From: CAZFXZ01 sp964523165 | Lineage (GTDB): Bacteria; Patescibacteriota; Patescibacteriia; JACRDY01 | Assembly (NCBI GenBank): GCA_964523165.1 | Contig: CAZFXZ010000002.1 | Location: 1 to 35,545, forward strand | Reading direction: 5' to 3' | Length of the DNA: 35,545 bases | Shown here: positions 23,770-31,917 of the stretch, one piece after another | Numbering within the stretch: the first letter of the stretch is position 1 | How the letters are laid out: every line of letters starts with the position of its first letter | The notes under the pieces: generated by a model | Seen by the model: only the letters and a program-made list of their open reading frames with translations | Told to the model about the DNA's origin: nothing | The model's database searches: none | Position numbers and translations under genes: made by a program

Positions 23770-25398
23770 CTACTTGCCTCCTTTTTTCAGACAAGCTTTG
23801 ACAAAAGCCACAAACAGCGGATGTGGGGCTAATGGTCGAGAAATATATTCGGGATGAAATTGCGTGCCGACAAAAAACGGGTGATCAGCGATTTCGACTG
23901 CTTCGACCAATTTACCATCCGGTGATGTACCACAAACTTTCAAGCCCTTGCTTTCTAGCAACTCTCTAAATTCATTGTTGTATTCATAACGATGGCGATG
24001 ACGTTCAGAAATATTTTTTGGTCCGCCATAAGCTTGGGCGATTTTGGTATTGGGTTTTAATTTACACGGCCAAGCCCCCAAACGAATCGTGCCACCATAT
24101 TGATTCTTTTTTAAATATTCTTCTTGCTCCGGCATAATGTGAATGACCGGATAAGGCGTTTTGGGATCAACCTCAGCTGAATTGGCGCCCTTTAGACCAG
24201 CGACATTGCGAGCAAATTCGATAACCGCCATTTGCATGCCATAACACAAACCAAAATATGGTAATTTCTTTTCTCGGCAATATTTTATAGCTTCGATCTT
24301 ACCTTCGGCGCCGCGCTTACCCCAACCTTGCGGGACAATCACGCCATCCAGTTTTTTGAAAGATTTGGCCGGACCTTCTTCTTCAATTTCCTTGGTCCCC
24401 AACCAAACCAAAACCGGCTTGCACTTATTGGCTACGCAAGCATGCTTGATCGCCTCGATGACGGAAATATAAGAATCAGTTAAAACAAAATCCCCGGTCG
24501 AAAAATATTTACCGACGATACCGATCCGCACTTCTTTAGTTGAAGTTTGCACGGTTTTTAACATTTTGCGCCATTCAACTAGATCTTTTTGTTTGGGCTT
24601 CAAACCAAAATAGCCCAACATCTGCTGACTAAAACCTTCTTTCTCAAAATTTATCGGCACCTCATAAATCGACTCAACGTCAGGAGCGGAAATCACATGA
24701 CTGGGCTTGACGCCGCAAAAAATTGATAACTTTTCCCGACGTGGGGCGTCAATATGGACAGGGGCACGGCAGAGCAAAAAATCGGCCTGCAAACCAACGG
24801 AGTTTAAAGCCCGCGAAGCGTGTTGCGTCGGCTTGGTTTTCATCTCGCCGATTTTGCCGGGGACGGGCAAATAACTGACCAAGACAATGGCGACTTTTTG
24901 CGGTTGAGATAATTTCAACATCCGGACGGCTTCCAAAAACAAAATGTTTTCATATTCGCCGACCGTGCCGCCAATTTCGATAACCGTAAAATCGGCTTTG
25001 GCTTTTTTGCTGGCTTCTTCGATACGCCGAATAATTTCTTGAGGAATGTGTGGTACGACTTGGACACACTTACCGCCGTATTCCAAATTTCTTTCTTTGG
25101 CAATGACCGTCTGATAAACACGACCGGTGGTCATGTAGTTTATTTTGGGGATATCAATATTTAAAAATCTTTCGTAGTTGCCAACATCTTGGTCCGTCTC
25201 ATCACCATCGTGGGTGACAAAAACTTCGCCGTGCTCAGTCGGATTCATCGTCCCGGCATCGACGTTGATATACGGATCGATTTTCATGGCCGTGACGCGA
25301 TAACCCTTGCTTTTTAAAATCAAACCGATAGAAGCCGAGGAAATGCCTTTGCCGACGCCCGACATTACCCCACCGACCACGAAGATATAACGGGACAT
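23770..25398 (-). CDS. pyrG: CTP synthase
   Basis: Converts UTP to CTP using glutamine and ATP. The 542-aa protein is full length. The N-terminal synthetase domain begins RYIFVVGGVMSGVGKGI and contains KIDPYINVDAGTMNP and EIGGTVGEYE. The C-terminal class I amidotransferase has the nucleophile Cys in GLCYGMQMA (about 387-395), and the His-x-Glu pair in GTQFHPEYISRP. It follows rplI by 14 bases and is probably in one unit with it. Confidence 0.96.
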   Translation of the reverse strand: MSRYIFVVGGVMSGVGKGISSASIGLILKSKGYRVTAMKIDPYINVDAGTMNPTEHGEVFVTHDGDETDQDVGNYERFLNIDIPKINYMTTGRVYQTVIAKERNLEYGGKCVQVVPHIPQEIIRRIEEASKKAKADFTVIEIGGTVGEYENILFLEAVRMLKLSQPQKVAIVLVSYLPVPGKIGEMKTKPTQHASRALNSVGLQADFLLCRAPVHIDAPRREKLSIFCGVKPSHVISAPDVESIYEVPINFEKEGFSQQMLGYFGLKPKQKDLVEWRKMLKTVQTSTKEVRIGIVGKYFSTGDFVLTDSYISVIEAIKHACVANKCKPVLVWLGTKEIEEEGPAKSFKKLDGVIVPQGWGKRGAEGKIEAIKYCREKKLPYFGLCYGMQMAVIEFARNVAGLKGANSAEVDPKTPYPVIHIMPEQEEYLKKNQYGGTIRLGAWPCKLKPNTKIAQAYGGPKNISERHRHRYEYNNEFRELLESKGLKVCGTSPDGKLVEAVEIADHPFFVGTQFHPEYISRPLAPHPLFVAFVKACLKKGGK

Positions 25399-25412
25399 AT
25401 TTTATTTTTTAA

Positions 25413-25856
25413 TTATTTTTTGTTAATTATGACAGTAAAAAATCCTTGATGATCACCGACCAATTTATAGCCGACGCGATGGGAGCCAATTTCTTTTAAG
25501 GGCTGACTATATAATAAATCATCGGCCGACATTCTGATTTTTGATTTGGCTAAGGCGTTGATAATTTCCGTGATCGGCAAACCACCAAAAAGCTTACCGG
25601 TTTCACTAGCCGGTGCTTCAACTGTGATTGTTACCTTAGCCAAACGACTGGCGATTTTTTTGGCTTCCTTGATTTTGCGCTCGGTCAATTTTTGCTTGGC
25701 CGTGGCTTGAGAGCGCCATTCATCAATCACTCGCTGCGTGGCAGCAACCGCTAAGCCGTTGGGCAATAAAAAATTACGGGCGTAACCGTCCGCAACTTCT
25801 TTAATCTCCCCCGGTCTGGCTACTTTTTGAACGCCTTTTAAGAAGAGAACTTTCAT
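25413..25856 (-). CDS. rplI: 50S ribosomal protein L9
   Basis: The 147-aa protein has the L9 N-terminal domain (FLKGVQKVARPGEIKEV, GYARNFLLPNGLA), the long connecting helix (about 42-75) and the C-terminal domain with GKLFGGLPITEI. L9 is known to be lost in some CPR lineages, so its presence is a useful lineage marker. Its ATG follows a possible extended -10 (25868-25876) by only about eleven bases, and the terminator of the upstream orphan cassette lies just before that. Confidence 0.95.
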   Translation of the reverse strand: MKVLFLKGVQKVARPGEIKEVADGYARNFLLPNGLAVAATQRVIDEWRSQATAKQKLTERKIKEAKKIASRLAKVTITVEAPASETGKLFGGLPITEIINALAKSKIRMSADDLLYSQPLKEIGSHRVGYKLVGDHQGFFTVIINKK

Positions 25857-25867
25857 AATCCGTAGCT

Positions 25868-25876
25868 AGTATATCA
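25868..25876 (-). promoter_or_regulatory. Extended -10 promoter of rplI
   Basis: TGATATACT on the minus strand (25876-25868), which would start transcription about five bases before the ATG. No convincing -35: that region is the stem of the upstream terminator. Confidence 0.45.
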
Positions 25877-25883
25877 TACTGTA

Positions 25884-25920
25884 TAAAAAAAGTCCCATTC
25901 CGGCAAAACCAGAGTGGGAC
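25884..25920 (-). terminator. Terminator of the orphan cassette
   Basis: GTCCCA/TGGGAC outer stem (25920-25915 with 25897-25892), one mismatch, a five-pair inner stem, then seven T at 25891-25885. It ends transcription from the GC-rich gene before rplI. Confidence 0.75.
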
Positions 25921-25977
25921 AAAGGGGCAAGGACCAAAGGGTAAAACCCTAAGACCCTAAGTTTCAAGCACTCACTT

Positions 25978-26017
25978 GCCTGCCCGCAACCGCTACGCGG
26001 TAGCGTTGCAGGCGGGC
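25978..26017. repeat. REP-like hairpin across the orphan gene stop
   Basis: Long GC-rich inverted repeat with arms 25978-25995 and 26001-26017 and a five-base CGCGG loop; pairing is imperfect with one bulged C and a G-T pair. The orphan gene's last codons and TAG (25995-25993) lie within it. Bases 25976-25987 match 14118-14129 in the tRNA-Lys insertion at 10 of 12 positions on opposite strands. Confidence 0.6.
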
Positions 26018-26619
26018 GCGACGACGAACGCGAAACCGTTCCCGCGACGCCACCGAAGGCCGGGCCTGACATAGCACGCGTCGAGCCACGGGCCGTCGCC
26101 GTCACGACTCGCGTCCAGCAAGCGCGGACCGCCGACGGAATCGTTGATCGGCTGGTGCATAGTGACCAGCCAGATCAGGCCCATGGCCGCGATGTCGCCG
26201 TCCGAGCAGTACTCGCGGATCAGGCAGGCGATCTCGGCCTGCGGGGTGGCAAAGCGACGGGAAGCGGCTTCGGCGCGGATCTTTGACGTGATCCGGTCAG
26301 CGTCTTCGAAGAGCGGGCCCTTCAGGACGGCGACTTCGACCGTCACGTCATTCGTCGGGCGAAAGTCGGGTGAGAGTAGGACGCTTTTGGCGTAGTCGCT
26401 GACTTTTATCCCTTTGTCTTCCAGTCGAGGAACCCACTGCTCGCCGGTCGTGCCGTCGGAGGTGACCGAGAAATAGATGATCCCGCCGTGCTCACACCAG
26501 CGGCGGTCCGGCCGACAAACGGTCGTCTCGCCGCTCAGGAACGCGTCGACCCCCGGGTCGCCACCGAGTTTGTTGAATACCGCCTCGGCGCGACCAAACG
26601 TTGCCTGTGAATACTTCAT
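25993..26619 (-). CDS. GC-rich orphan protein of unknown function
   Basis: A 208-aa protein with no function I can assign. The ATG at 26619 is fixed by AAAGGAG at 26634-26628, eight bases upstream; the longer frame from 26661 would start inside the leader hairpins. Composition is foreign to the window: 46 of 60 bases are G or C at 26041-26100, against 27 of 60 at 27241-27300 in the neighbouring gene. Visible features are YFSVTSDGTTGEQWVPRLE (about 48-66), KVSDYAKSVLLSPDF (71-85), AEIACLIREYCSDGDIAAMG (about 130-149), MHQPINDS and GPWLDACYVRPG near the C-terminus, and a GFAFVV end. No signal peptide or membrane segment is seen. From memory it resembles a family of uncharacterised proteins recurring in Parcubacteria; I cannot verify that here. 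The last residues come from a REP-like hairpin. Confidence 0.75.
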   Translation of the reverse strand: MKYSQATFGRAEAVFNKLGGDPGVDAFLSGETTVCRPDRRWCEHGGIIYFSVTSDGTTGEQWVPRLEDKGIKVSDYAKSVLLSPDFRPTNDVTVEVAVLKGPLFEDADRITSKIRAEAASRRFATPQAEIACLIREYCSDGDIAAMGLIWLVTMHQPINDSVGGPRLLDASRDGDGPWLDACYVRPGLRWRRGNGFAFVVAPACNATA

Positions 26620-26627
26620 GACACTAA

Positions 26628-26694
26628 CTCCTTTCAGCTGATAGCTGAAGTTCATCCACACCTGATAGGAGTGGACGCTTGACCACCATGGTCA
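26628..26694 (-). promoter_or_regulatory. Structured leader and Shine-Dalgarno of the orphan gene
   Basis: Three successive hairpins: TGACCA/TGGTCA (26694-26680, three-base loop), TCCAC/GTGGA (26675-26655), and TTCAGCT/AGCTGAA with loop ATC (26649-26633). The last ends in the first two bases of the Shine-Dalgarno AAAGGAG (26634-26628), so folding could control ribosome access. Confidence 0.5.
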
Positions 26695-26759
26695 CAGCCA
26701 AGAATTACCTAGAAAATAAGTAGCTTTTGGCTATGGCCAATAGTGTTAAAATCAAAGAA

Positions 26760-26778
26760 CTACAGTTTTTCACTGTAG
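26760..26778 (-). terminator. Terminator after the ATP-grasp gene
   Basis: Perfect 7-bp stem CTACAGT/ACTGTAG with a five-base loop, followed on the minus strand by TTCTTTGATTTT. It lies 27 bases after the stop of the dikinase ATP-grasp gene. Confidence 0.55.
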
Positions 26779-26805
26779 CACATACGCCTGATTTCGTCAA
26801 GTTAT

Positions 26806-27750
26806 TTACAACGTGGTAATGGGCCGACTTTGAGTGATATAAAACTTACTTTTTTCAAAGGCCCATTCGATATCGCAAGGAAATTTGTAGTGTTTTTCGA
26901 TGCCTAGACAGATACTAGCTAGCTCTAATATCTGTTTTCCGCTCAATTTTTGGGCGTTAGCAGCCTTTTTGGGGACGGGTTGCCATTTTATACCGCTACC
27001 CGGTTTTTTGACCAATTGGCGGGCTTGTGGAGCGACGTTTATATCCAACAAAAATTTGCCCTTTTTGTCGATCACATAACTATCGGGTGTAATTTGACCG
27101 GAAACAATGGCTTCACCCAAACCCCAACCGGCTTCGATGATCATTTGATTTTTATCTTGAGTCACGGGGTGGACGGTAAAGGCGATACCAGAGATTTGCG
27201 ACTGGACCATTTTCTGCACGACCACGGCTACTGAAACATGGCTTTTGGTGAGTTTCTTTTCGTGACGGTAAAAAATTGCCCGCGGCGTAAACAGAGATGA
27301 CCAGCATTGCTGGACATTTTTTAGCAAAGTTTTACTATCGGTATTTAAATAGGTTTCTAGTTCGCCGGCCCAACTGGCGTCCGCCGAATCTTCAGCCGTG
27401 GCTGAACTTCGCACAGCGACTAACGGACTTTTTAACTTTTTAAATTCGGCTAAAATCATGGTCGCCAAATCTTTAGGAAATTTGGCCGTGCTAATTAAAG
27501 AACGGATCTCTTGTGAAGCTCGTTCGACTGAAGCAATGTCTTTATAGTTTACTTTTTTTAATATGGCTTGAACTTCCACTAGTAAATCCGTTTCAGCTAA
27601 AAATCGATCAAAGGCCGGAGCCAAAACAACAAAACCCGGCGGCACGGGAATACCGGCCTGAGTCATCTCCCCCAAACTGGCGCCCTTACCACCGGCTTGG
27701 GCGACGCTTTTTTTGGACAACTTTGCGAAAGGTAAAAGAAATGTGGTCAT
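26806..27750 (-). CDS. Split dikinase: ATP-grasp (PPDK/PpsA N-terminal) subunit
   Basis: A 314-aa protein matching only the ATP-binding domain of PEP synthase, pyruvate phosphate dikinase and rifampin phosphotransferase. Visible motifs are GGKGASLGEMTQAGIPVPPG (about 21-40), VAVRSSATAEDSADASWAG (about 112-130), EAGWGLGEAIVSGQITPDSY (about 208-227) and the ending DIEWAFEKSKFYITQSRPIT. It stops where the ATP-grasp domain normally ends. The other half lies just upstream on the same strand, 23 bases away, so the pair is probably translated from one mRNA and works as a two-subunit enzyme. A TATAAT box (27768-27763) lies in the gap and might give extra expression. Confidence 0.85.
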   Translation of the reverse strand: MTTFLLPFAKLSKKSVAQAGGKGASLGEMTQAGIPVPPGFVVLAPAFDRFLAETDLLVEVQAILKKVNYKDIASVERASQEIRSLISTAKFPKDLATMILAEFKKLKSPLVAVRSSATAEDSADASWAGELETYLNTDSKTLLKNVQQCWSSLFTPRAIFYRHEKKLTKSHVSVAVVVQKMVQSQISGIAFTVHPVTQDKNQMIIEAGWGLGEAIVSGQITPDSYVIDKKGKFLLDINVAPQARQLVKKPGSGIKWQPVPKKAANAQKLSGKQILELASICLGIEKHYKFPCDIEWAFEKSKFYITQSRPITTL

Positions 27751-27773
27751 ATAATGTCATTATACTCTTTTTA

Positions 27774-29312
27774 TCATACCGCCGTGGCGTCAACTTCGAC
27801 TCGATCGCCGTCAGATAAAATTTTAGTCGCTAATTTTACACCAACCAAACAAGGTGTTTTTAATTCACGACTGACGATAGCCGCATGGCAGGTGATGCCG
27901 CCATCTTCGGTGATAATCGCTTTGGCTTTTTTCATGGCCGGCACTAAGGCCGGGAAAGTCGTGTGAGCCACCATAATATCACCCTTGTTCATCTTACTCA
28001 TCTCTTCAGGGAAATTAACAATTTTGACCAAACCGGTCGCTTGACCGGGACAAGCACAAGTTCCATTTAACTCTGAAATGCCAGCGATCTTTATTTTTTC
28101 AAACTTTTGTTTGGCCAAAAACTTTTTAGCTGCCGCGCCGACCAAAATTTTTGTTTGACCATCTTTCATCCAGAGCAGACTATGCTTTTTACGCTGATCC
28201 AATATTTTTGGAGAAACAATTTTGTTTTTTTCTAAAGCTTGCTGCAATTCATCAGCCGTCATATAACGCACTTGCATCAAAGACAAATCCAGACGTTTAG
28301 CCGCCTCGGCTAGTAAGAGGTTTAAAACATACATGCCGTGATACAGACAGTCTTTGCGAAAGCCTTTGATAAAAACAATATCTTGAGCCGCGGTAAATAT
28401 TTGTTGATAATGTCGATCAATTTTTAGCTGACGATAAAGTTTTTGTTGAGCTCGACGAGTCCTGTCTATAGTGCCGGCAAAACCGCCCAGCATTTTATCG
28501 GGCCGAACTTTTTGCCGAACCAAACCTGACAGTACTTCAAGATAATAATCCAGATCATAAGTCGGGCCTTGATAGCCATAAGGCAACCACAGCCATTTTT
28601 TGTGCAAAGCCACAATAGCCCGCTGCAACGCCGGCGAAATGTTGGCCAATTTTTTGACGATTTTAGCCGTATCTTTTTGACGAAAAACTTTTTTAGCTTG
28701 TTTGTCAGCGAGAATTTTTTTTAACAATAATAATGCTTCTTTTTCCTCTTGGCGAGCCAGACTTTCACGAAGTGGCGTGGTCAGTAAGCTAAAAACTTCA
28801 GCAAAATTAAGATCGGATTTTTGGTCAGAGATTTTTTGTCGCAAATAACTTAACAAATAATTAGTCAGGTCTTCGCCGTCGCTATCGACAAACCAAGTCG
28901 TTAATAAACTATGACGATGGCCCATCATCTGATGATCAAGGATCTGACGATGCAATTTAGCTATATCTTTATTGCTTAAGGTTGACAGTTTGAGTCGGCG
29001 CAAATTTTTAGCAAAAGCAAAATAATTTTTATTGATCTTGATAGTTTCTCTATGAATTTTATCAGCCCAAGCTGGTTTGGTGATTATTTTATCCAAGGTT
29101 TGTTGGATCATGTCACGCAATTGCCTGCTAACTAGATAACTACCGGGGTTATCATTATTAGCAAAAACAAAAATCGCCTCGCGGACCGGAAAAGCGCCCA
29201 GATGCTCTTGTGACCAATAAAAGCCCGAGACAATGGGGTGCATCATCTGGTAATCGACGCGACTGATGGCAAAATTTTTACGCCAAATTTTTGATTTGGC
29301 TTTATTGTTCAT
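27774..29312 (-). CDS. Split dikinase: central and phosphohistidine swivel subunit
   Basis: A 512-aa protein. The C-terminal part (about 415-512) is a PEP-utiliser mobile domain with GTCACPGQATGLVKIV, KGDIMVAHTTFPALVPAM and the phosphohistidine motif EDGGITCHAAIVSREL (His476). The N-terminal 400 residues are mostly helical with no named match I can make; the length and position correspond to the substrate-binding region of rifampin phosphotransferase. The C-terminal PEP/pyruvate-binding TIM barrel of PpsA and PPDK is missing from both subunits. With the following ATP-grasp gene the total is 826 residues, close to a whole rifampin-phosphotransferase-type enzyme. The phosphate acceptor is unknown; rifampin should not be assumed. 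The gene starts two bases after the protease stop. Confidence 0.8.
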   Translation of the reverse strand: MNNKAKSKIWRKNFAISRVDYQMMHPIVSGFYWSQEHLGAFPVREAIFVFANNDNPGSYLVSRQLRDMIQQTLDKIITKPAWADKIHRETIKINKNYFAFAKNLRRLKLSTLSNKDIAKLHRQILDHQMMGHRHSLLTTWFVDSDGEDLTNYLLSYLRQKISDQKSDLNFAEVFSLLTTPLRESLARQEEKEALLLLKKILADKQAKKVFRQKDTAKIVKKLANISPALQRAIVALHKKWLWLPYGYQGPTYDLDYYLEVLSGLVRQKVRPDKMLGGFAGTIDRTRRAQQKLYRQLKIDRHYQQIFTAAQDIVFIKGFRKDCLYHGMYVLNLLLAEAAKRLDLSLMQVRYMTADELQQALEKNKIVSPKILDQRKKHSLLWMKDGQTKILVGAAAKKFLAKQKFEKIKIAGISELNGTCACPGQATGLVKIVNFPEEMSKMNKGDIMVAHTTFPALVPAMKKAKAIITEDGGITCHAAIVSRELKTPCLVGVKLATKILSDGDRVEVDATAV

Positions 29313-29314
29313 AC

Positions 29315-30541
29315 CTACCTAGCTAACAATATTTCCACGGCCTTGTCTAATTGCGGATCGCGATCGTTGTCAAAGTCGTCTTGAGTCAAATCAACTTCCA
29401 CGTCTGGGCTAATACCATTTTTATCAATACTAACGCCGTTGGGTGTAAACCAACGCGCCGTGGTTAGTTTTATGGCTGAGCCGTCAGTTAGCTCAAATAA
29501 TTCTTGGATCGAGCCTTTGCCGAAGGTTTTTTTGCCAACTAACGTGGCCTTACCATGATCGTGCAAAGCCCCGGCCACAATTTCCGAAGCCGAAGCCGAG
29601 CCTTCATTAATCAAGACTACAGTTGGAAAATCAGCTAAACGATTTTGACCTTGGGCTTTAAATTCATGTCGACTGTCTTGATCACCTTCACTGACAATCA
29701 CGCCTTGATCGATCCACTCACCAGCCACGTCAATAGAACTGTCAAAAAACCCTCCGGGATTGCCGCGCAAATCGATAATAATACCTTGAGGATTTTTGTT
29801 TAAAATTTCTTGAACGGCTTGTCTAAACAACGGCACGGTGTCTTTGTGAAAATTCATAATTTCCACATAAAATAAATTATCCGGGCGCATTTCCCAGCGC
29901 ACGCTCGAAAATTCAATTTTTTTTCTGGTGATCGTCATGTCCAGAGATTCGTCAGTGCTCGGTCTAAAAATAGCCAATCTGACCTGACTGCCGGCCGGAC
30001 CCTTGATCAAGCTCACAGCATAATCCAATGACAAGCCGGCTGTTTCCTGATCGTCAATCGCCAAAATATAATCTCCGGCTTTCAAGCCCGCAGCTTGAGC
30101 CGGACTGTCAGCCAAGGGCGTAACGACCAACAACTGAGACTTTTTGATCGTGATTTCCGCGCCGATACCCTCAAAAGTGCCTTCTAAAGAATCGGCAAAA
30201 TCTTTATTGACTTGGGGATCCAAAAAATTTGAATGATCATCGTCCAAACCGGCGACCAAACCTTTTAGAGCGCCATAAAAAAGCTGACTGTCGCTGACCT
30301 GACCGGTATCAATATAATTTTCCCGAATGGTTTGCCAAACATTCCAAAATAAAGCAAAGTCCACATCCTGAGACAAAAAATCTGGTCGGTGCTGGGCGCT
30401 GGCCGGATCCAATAATTGACCACTTAGTTCTGGATTTTTCGGTTGGTCGACGAGGCCGCCCACGACCACCCCGATGACAAAAATGATAACGCTAAAATAA
30501 ACAACGATAAAATTGCGAAAAGTGTGCGAAGGCTGATTCAT
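29315..30541 (-). CDS. C-terminal processing peptidase (S41 family)
   Basis: Membrane-anchored Ctp-type serine protease of 408 aa. One N-terminal membrane segment (about 9-30) is followed by a short S41 N-terminal region, a PDZ domain (about 105-190, with GIGAEITIKKSQLLVVTPL and AGLKAGDYILAIDDQ), and the protease core. The catalytic Ser is in INEGSASASEIVAGAL and the Lys in GKKTFGKGSIQE. GIIIDLRGNPGGFFDSS is also a family hallmark. It should face the outside and trim exported proteins. It ends two bases before the dikinase central gene and starts nine bases after murA, suggesting a murA-ctp-dikinase operon. Confidence 0.93.
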   Translation of the reverse strand: MNQPSHTFRNFIVVYFSVIIFVIGVVVGGLVDQPKNPELSGQLLDPASAQHRPDFLSQDVDFALFWNVWQTIRENYIDTGQVSDSQLFYGALKGLVAGLDDDHSNFLDPQVNKDFADSLEGTFEGIGAEITIKKSQLLVVTPLADSPAQAAGLKAGDYILAIDDQETAGLSLDYAVSLIKGPAGSQVRLAIFRPSTDESLDMTITRKKIEFSSVRWEMRPDNLFYVEIMNFHKDTVPLFRQAVQEILNKNPQGIIIDLRGNPGGFFDSSIDVAGEWIDQGVIVSEGDQDSRHEFKAQGQNRLADFPTVVLINEGSASASEIVAGALHDHGKATLVGKKTFGKGSIQELFELTDGSAIKLTTARWFTPNGVSIDKNGISPDVEVDLTQDDFDNDRDPQLDKAVEILLAR

Positions 30542-30550
30542 AAATTATAA

Positions 30551-31822
30551 TTATTTATTTTGACGATTGACCCGCCGAATATCGGCTCCGAGCGAGTTGA
30601 GTTTTGATTCTAAATCATCATAACCACGATCAATGTAGTTGATGTCGCGAATCGTAGTTTTGCCTTTGGCGGCCAAACCGGCCAACAACACGGCGGCGCC
30701 GGCGCGAATATCACAACTTTCCACATCCCGACCACGCAAAATTGTCCGACCCGTCACCACCGCTTGATGATCGTTGAGAATTTCCGTTTTGGCTCCCATT
30801 TTTTTTAATTCTTTTAGATACTGAAAGCGGCCTTCGAAAAGTGTTTCAAAAATATGGGTTGTGCCTTGAGCTTGAGTCAACAAAACGGCAAATGGAGCTT
30901 GTAGGTCAGTCGGGAAACCAGGATGGACGCGGGTTTCTAACTTGCTAAAAGCTTTTAAACCAGCTTGATAAGTTACCGTAACTGAATTTTTGCCGTATTT
31001 ATAGCTACCGCCGGCTTCGGCTAGACGCAACCACAAAGCATCAAGCTGATGAGGATCCAAGCCCTTGATCGTGACTTTACTGCCCGGCACAATAGCCGCG
31101 GCAATGGCTAACGTACCCATCTCCAAATAGTCGCCAACGATTTGATGATGAACTGGTTTGAGCTTTTGCCGACCTCTGATAATCAAAGTTGATGATCCCA
31201 AGCCAGAAATTTTTGCCCCCATTTTATTGAGCATTTCCGCCAGATTGGCGACGTGCGGTTCGGCCGCGGCCAAACGTATTTCGGATAACCCAGTCGTGGC
31301 GGCCGCGGCCGTCAAAGCATTTTCCGTGGCCGTGACCGACGCTTCCCACATCAAAAAATTATTAGCTTGAAGTTTGTTGGCCTTGAGGTGCAACCAATCT
31401 TGAGTATTAATTAATTTAGCCCCCAAATCACGAAAGGCGTTGAGGTGAGCTCTGACAGAACGTTTACCGATGACACAACCACCCGGGAAAGCCATTTTGA
31501 CCTCACCAAATCGTGCCAACATCGGACCCAAAAGCAAAATTGAAGCCCGCAAACGCGAAACTTGATCATGGCCCAACGGTCGATTTTGCAAATTGGTCGT
31601 ATCCACCGTCAAACGATGATCGACAAAAGTTACACGGCAACCCAAATATTCCAATAGGCCAATCATTGTTCGAACATCGGAAATATTTGGCACGTTAGTT
31701 AAAACGGATTTGCCTTTCACTAACAGTGTCGCGGCCAAACACGGCAAAGCGGCGTTTTTGGAGCCAGAAACTTGGACCTGACCACGCAAGGGCAATAAAC
31801 CTTTGATCAAAAATGAATCCAT
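30551..31822 (-). CDS. murA: MurA, UDP-GlcNAc enolpyruvyl transferase
   Basis: First committed step of peptidoglycan synthesis: transfers enolpyruvate from PEP to UDP-GlcNAc. I chose the ATG at 31822 because MDSFLIKGLLPLRGQVQVSG matches the usual N-terminus and a good promoter lies just upstream; the longer frame adds 11 residues encoded by the leader. At 423 aa the length is standard. Lys22 (GSKNAAL) and the active-site Cys116 in PGGCVIGKR are present, the form normally sensitive to fosfomycin. HPGFPTDLQAPFAVLLTQAQG and RGYDDLESKLNSLGA near the end are typical. Confidence 0.95.
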   Translation of the reverse strand: MDSFLIKGLLPLRGQVQVSGSKNAALPCLAATLLVKGKSVLTNVPNISDVRTMIGLLEYLGCRVTFVDHRLTVDTTNLQNRPLGHDQVSRLRASILLLGPMLARFGEVKMAFPGGCVIGKRSVRAHLNAFRDLGAKLINTQDWLHLKANKLQANNFLMWEASVTATENALTAAAATTGLSEIRLAAAEPHVANLAEMLNKMGAKISGLGSSTLIIRGRQKLKPVHHQIVGDYLEMGTLAIAAAIVPGSKVTIKGLDPHQLDALWLRLAEAGGSYKYGKNSVTVTYQAGLKAFSKLETRVHPGFPTDLQAPFAVLLTQAQGTTHIFETLFEGRFQYLKELKKMGAKTEILNDHQAVVTGRTILRGRDVESCDIRAGAAVLLAGLAAKGKTTIRDINYIDRGYDDLESKLNSLGADIRRVNRQNK

Positions 31823-31843
31823 AAATAAATGTTTAATGACTTT

Positions 31844-31872
31844 ATTGTAGCCCAAAAGATCAGCAAACTCAA
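31844..31872 (-). promoter_or_regulatory. Promoter of murA
   Basis: -35 TTGAGT at 31872-31867, 17-base spacer, -10 TACAAT at 31849-31844. The start would be near 31837, giving a 15-base leader. It is divergent from the PEGA-gene promoter, with one base between the two -35 hexamers. Confidence 0.6.
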
Positions 31873-31873
31873 G

Positions 31874-31903
31874 TTGCCAAAATAGCCAAAAAGTAGGTAT
31901 ACT
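31874..31903 (+). promoter_or_regulatory. Promoter of the PEGA-domain gene
   Basis: -35 TTGCCA at 31874-31879, 18-base spacer, -10 TATACT at 31898-31903. The predicted start is about eight bases before the ATG at 31918. Confidence 0.6.
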
Positions 31904-31917
31904 TCCTGCCGTCAGTT

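Noticed and set aside
25942..25961. Telomere-like repeats (ACCCTAAG twice)
   Set aside because: Only two adjacent copies plus a partial one; too few to be a repeat array.
25866..26105. Minus-strand 79-codon frame at the end of the orphan gene
   Set aside because: It lies in a different frame of the orphan gene and crosses the hairpin and terminator, with no ribosome binding site.
26806..29312. A frameshifted single PEP synthase gene
   Set aside because: The domains are in the wrong order for a frameshift, each half has clean ends, and the TIM barrel is absent.
26806..29312. A rifampin resistance enzyme
   Set aside because: Only the general architecture matches; no rifampin-binding residues can be recognised, and a housekeeping setting makes drug resistance unlikely.
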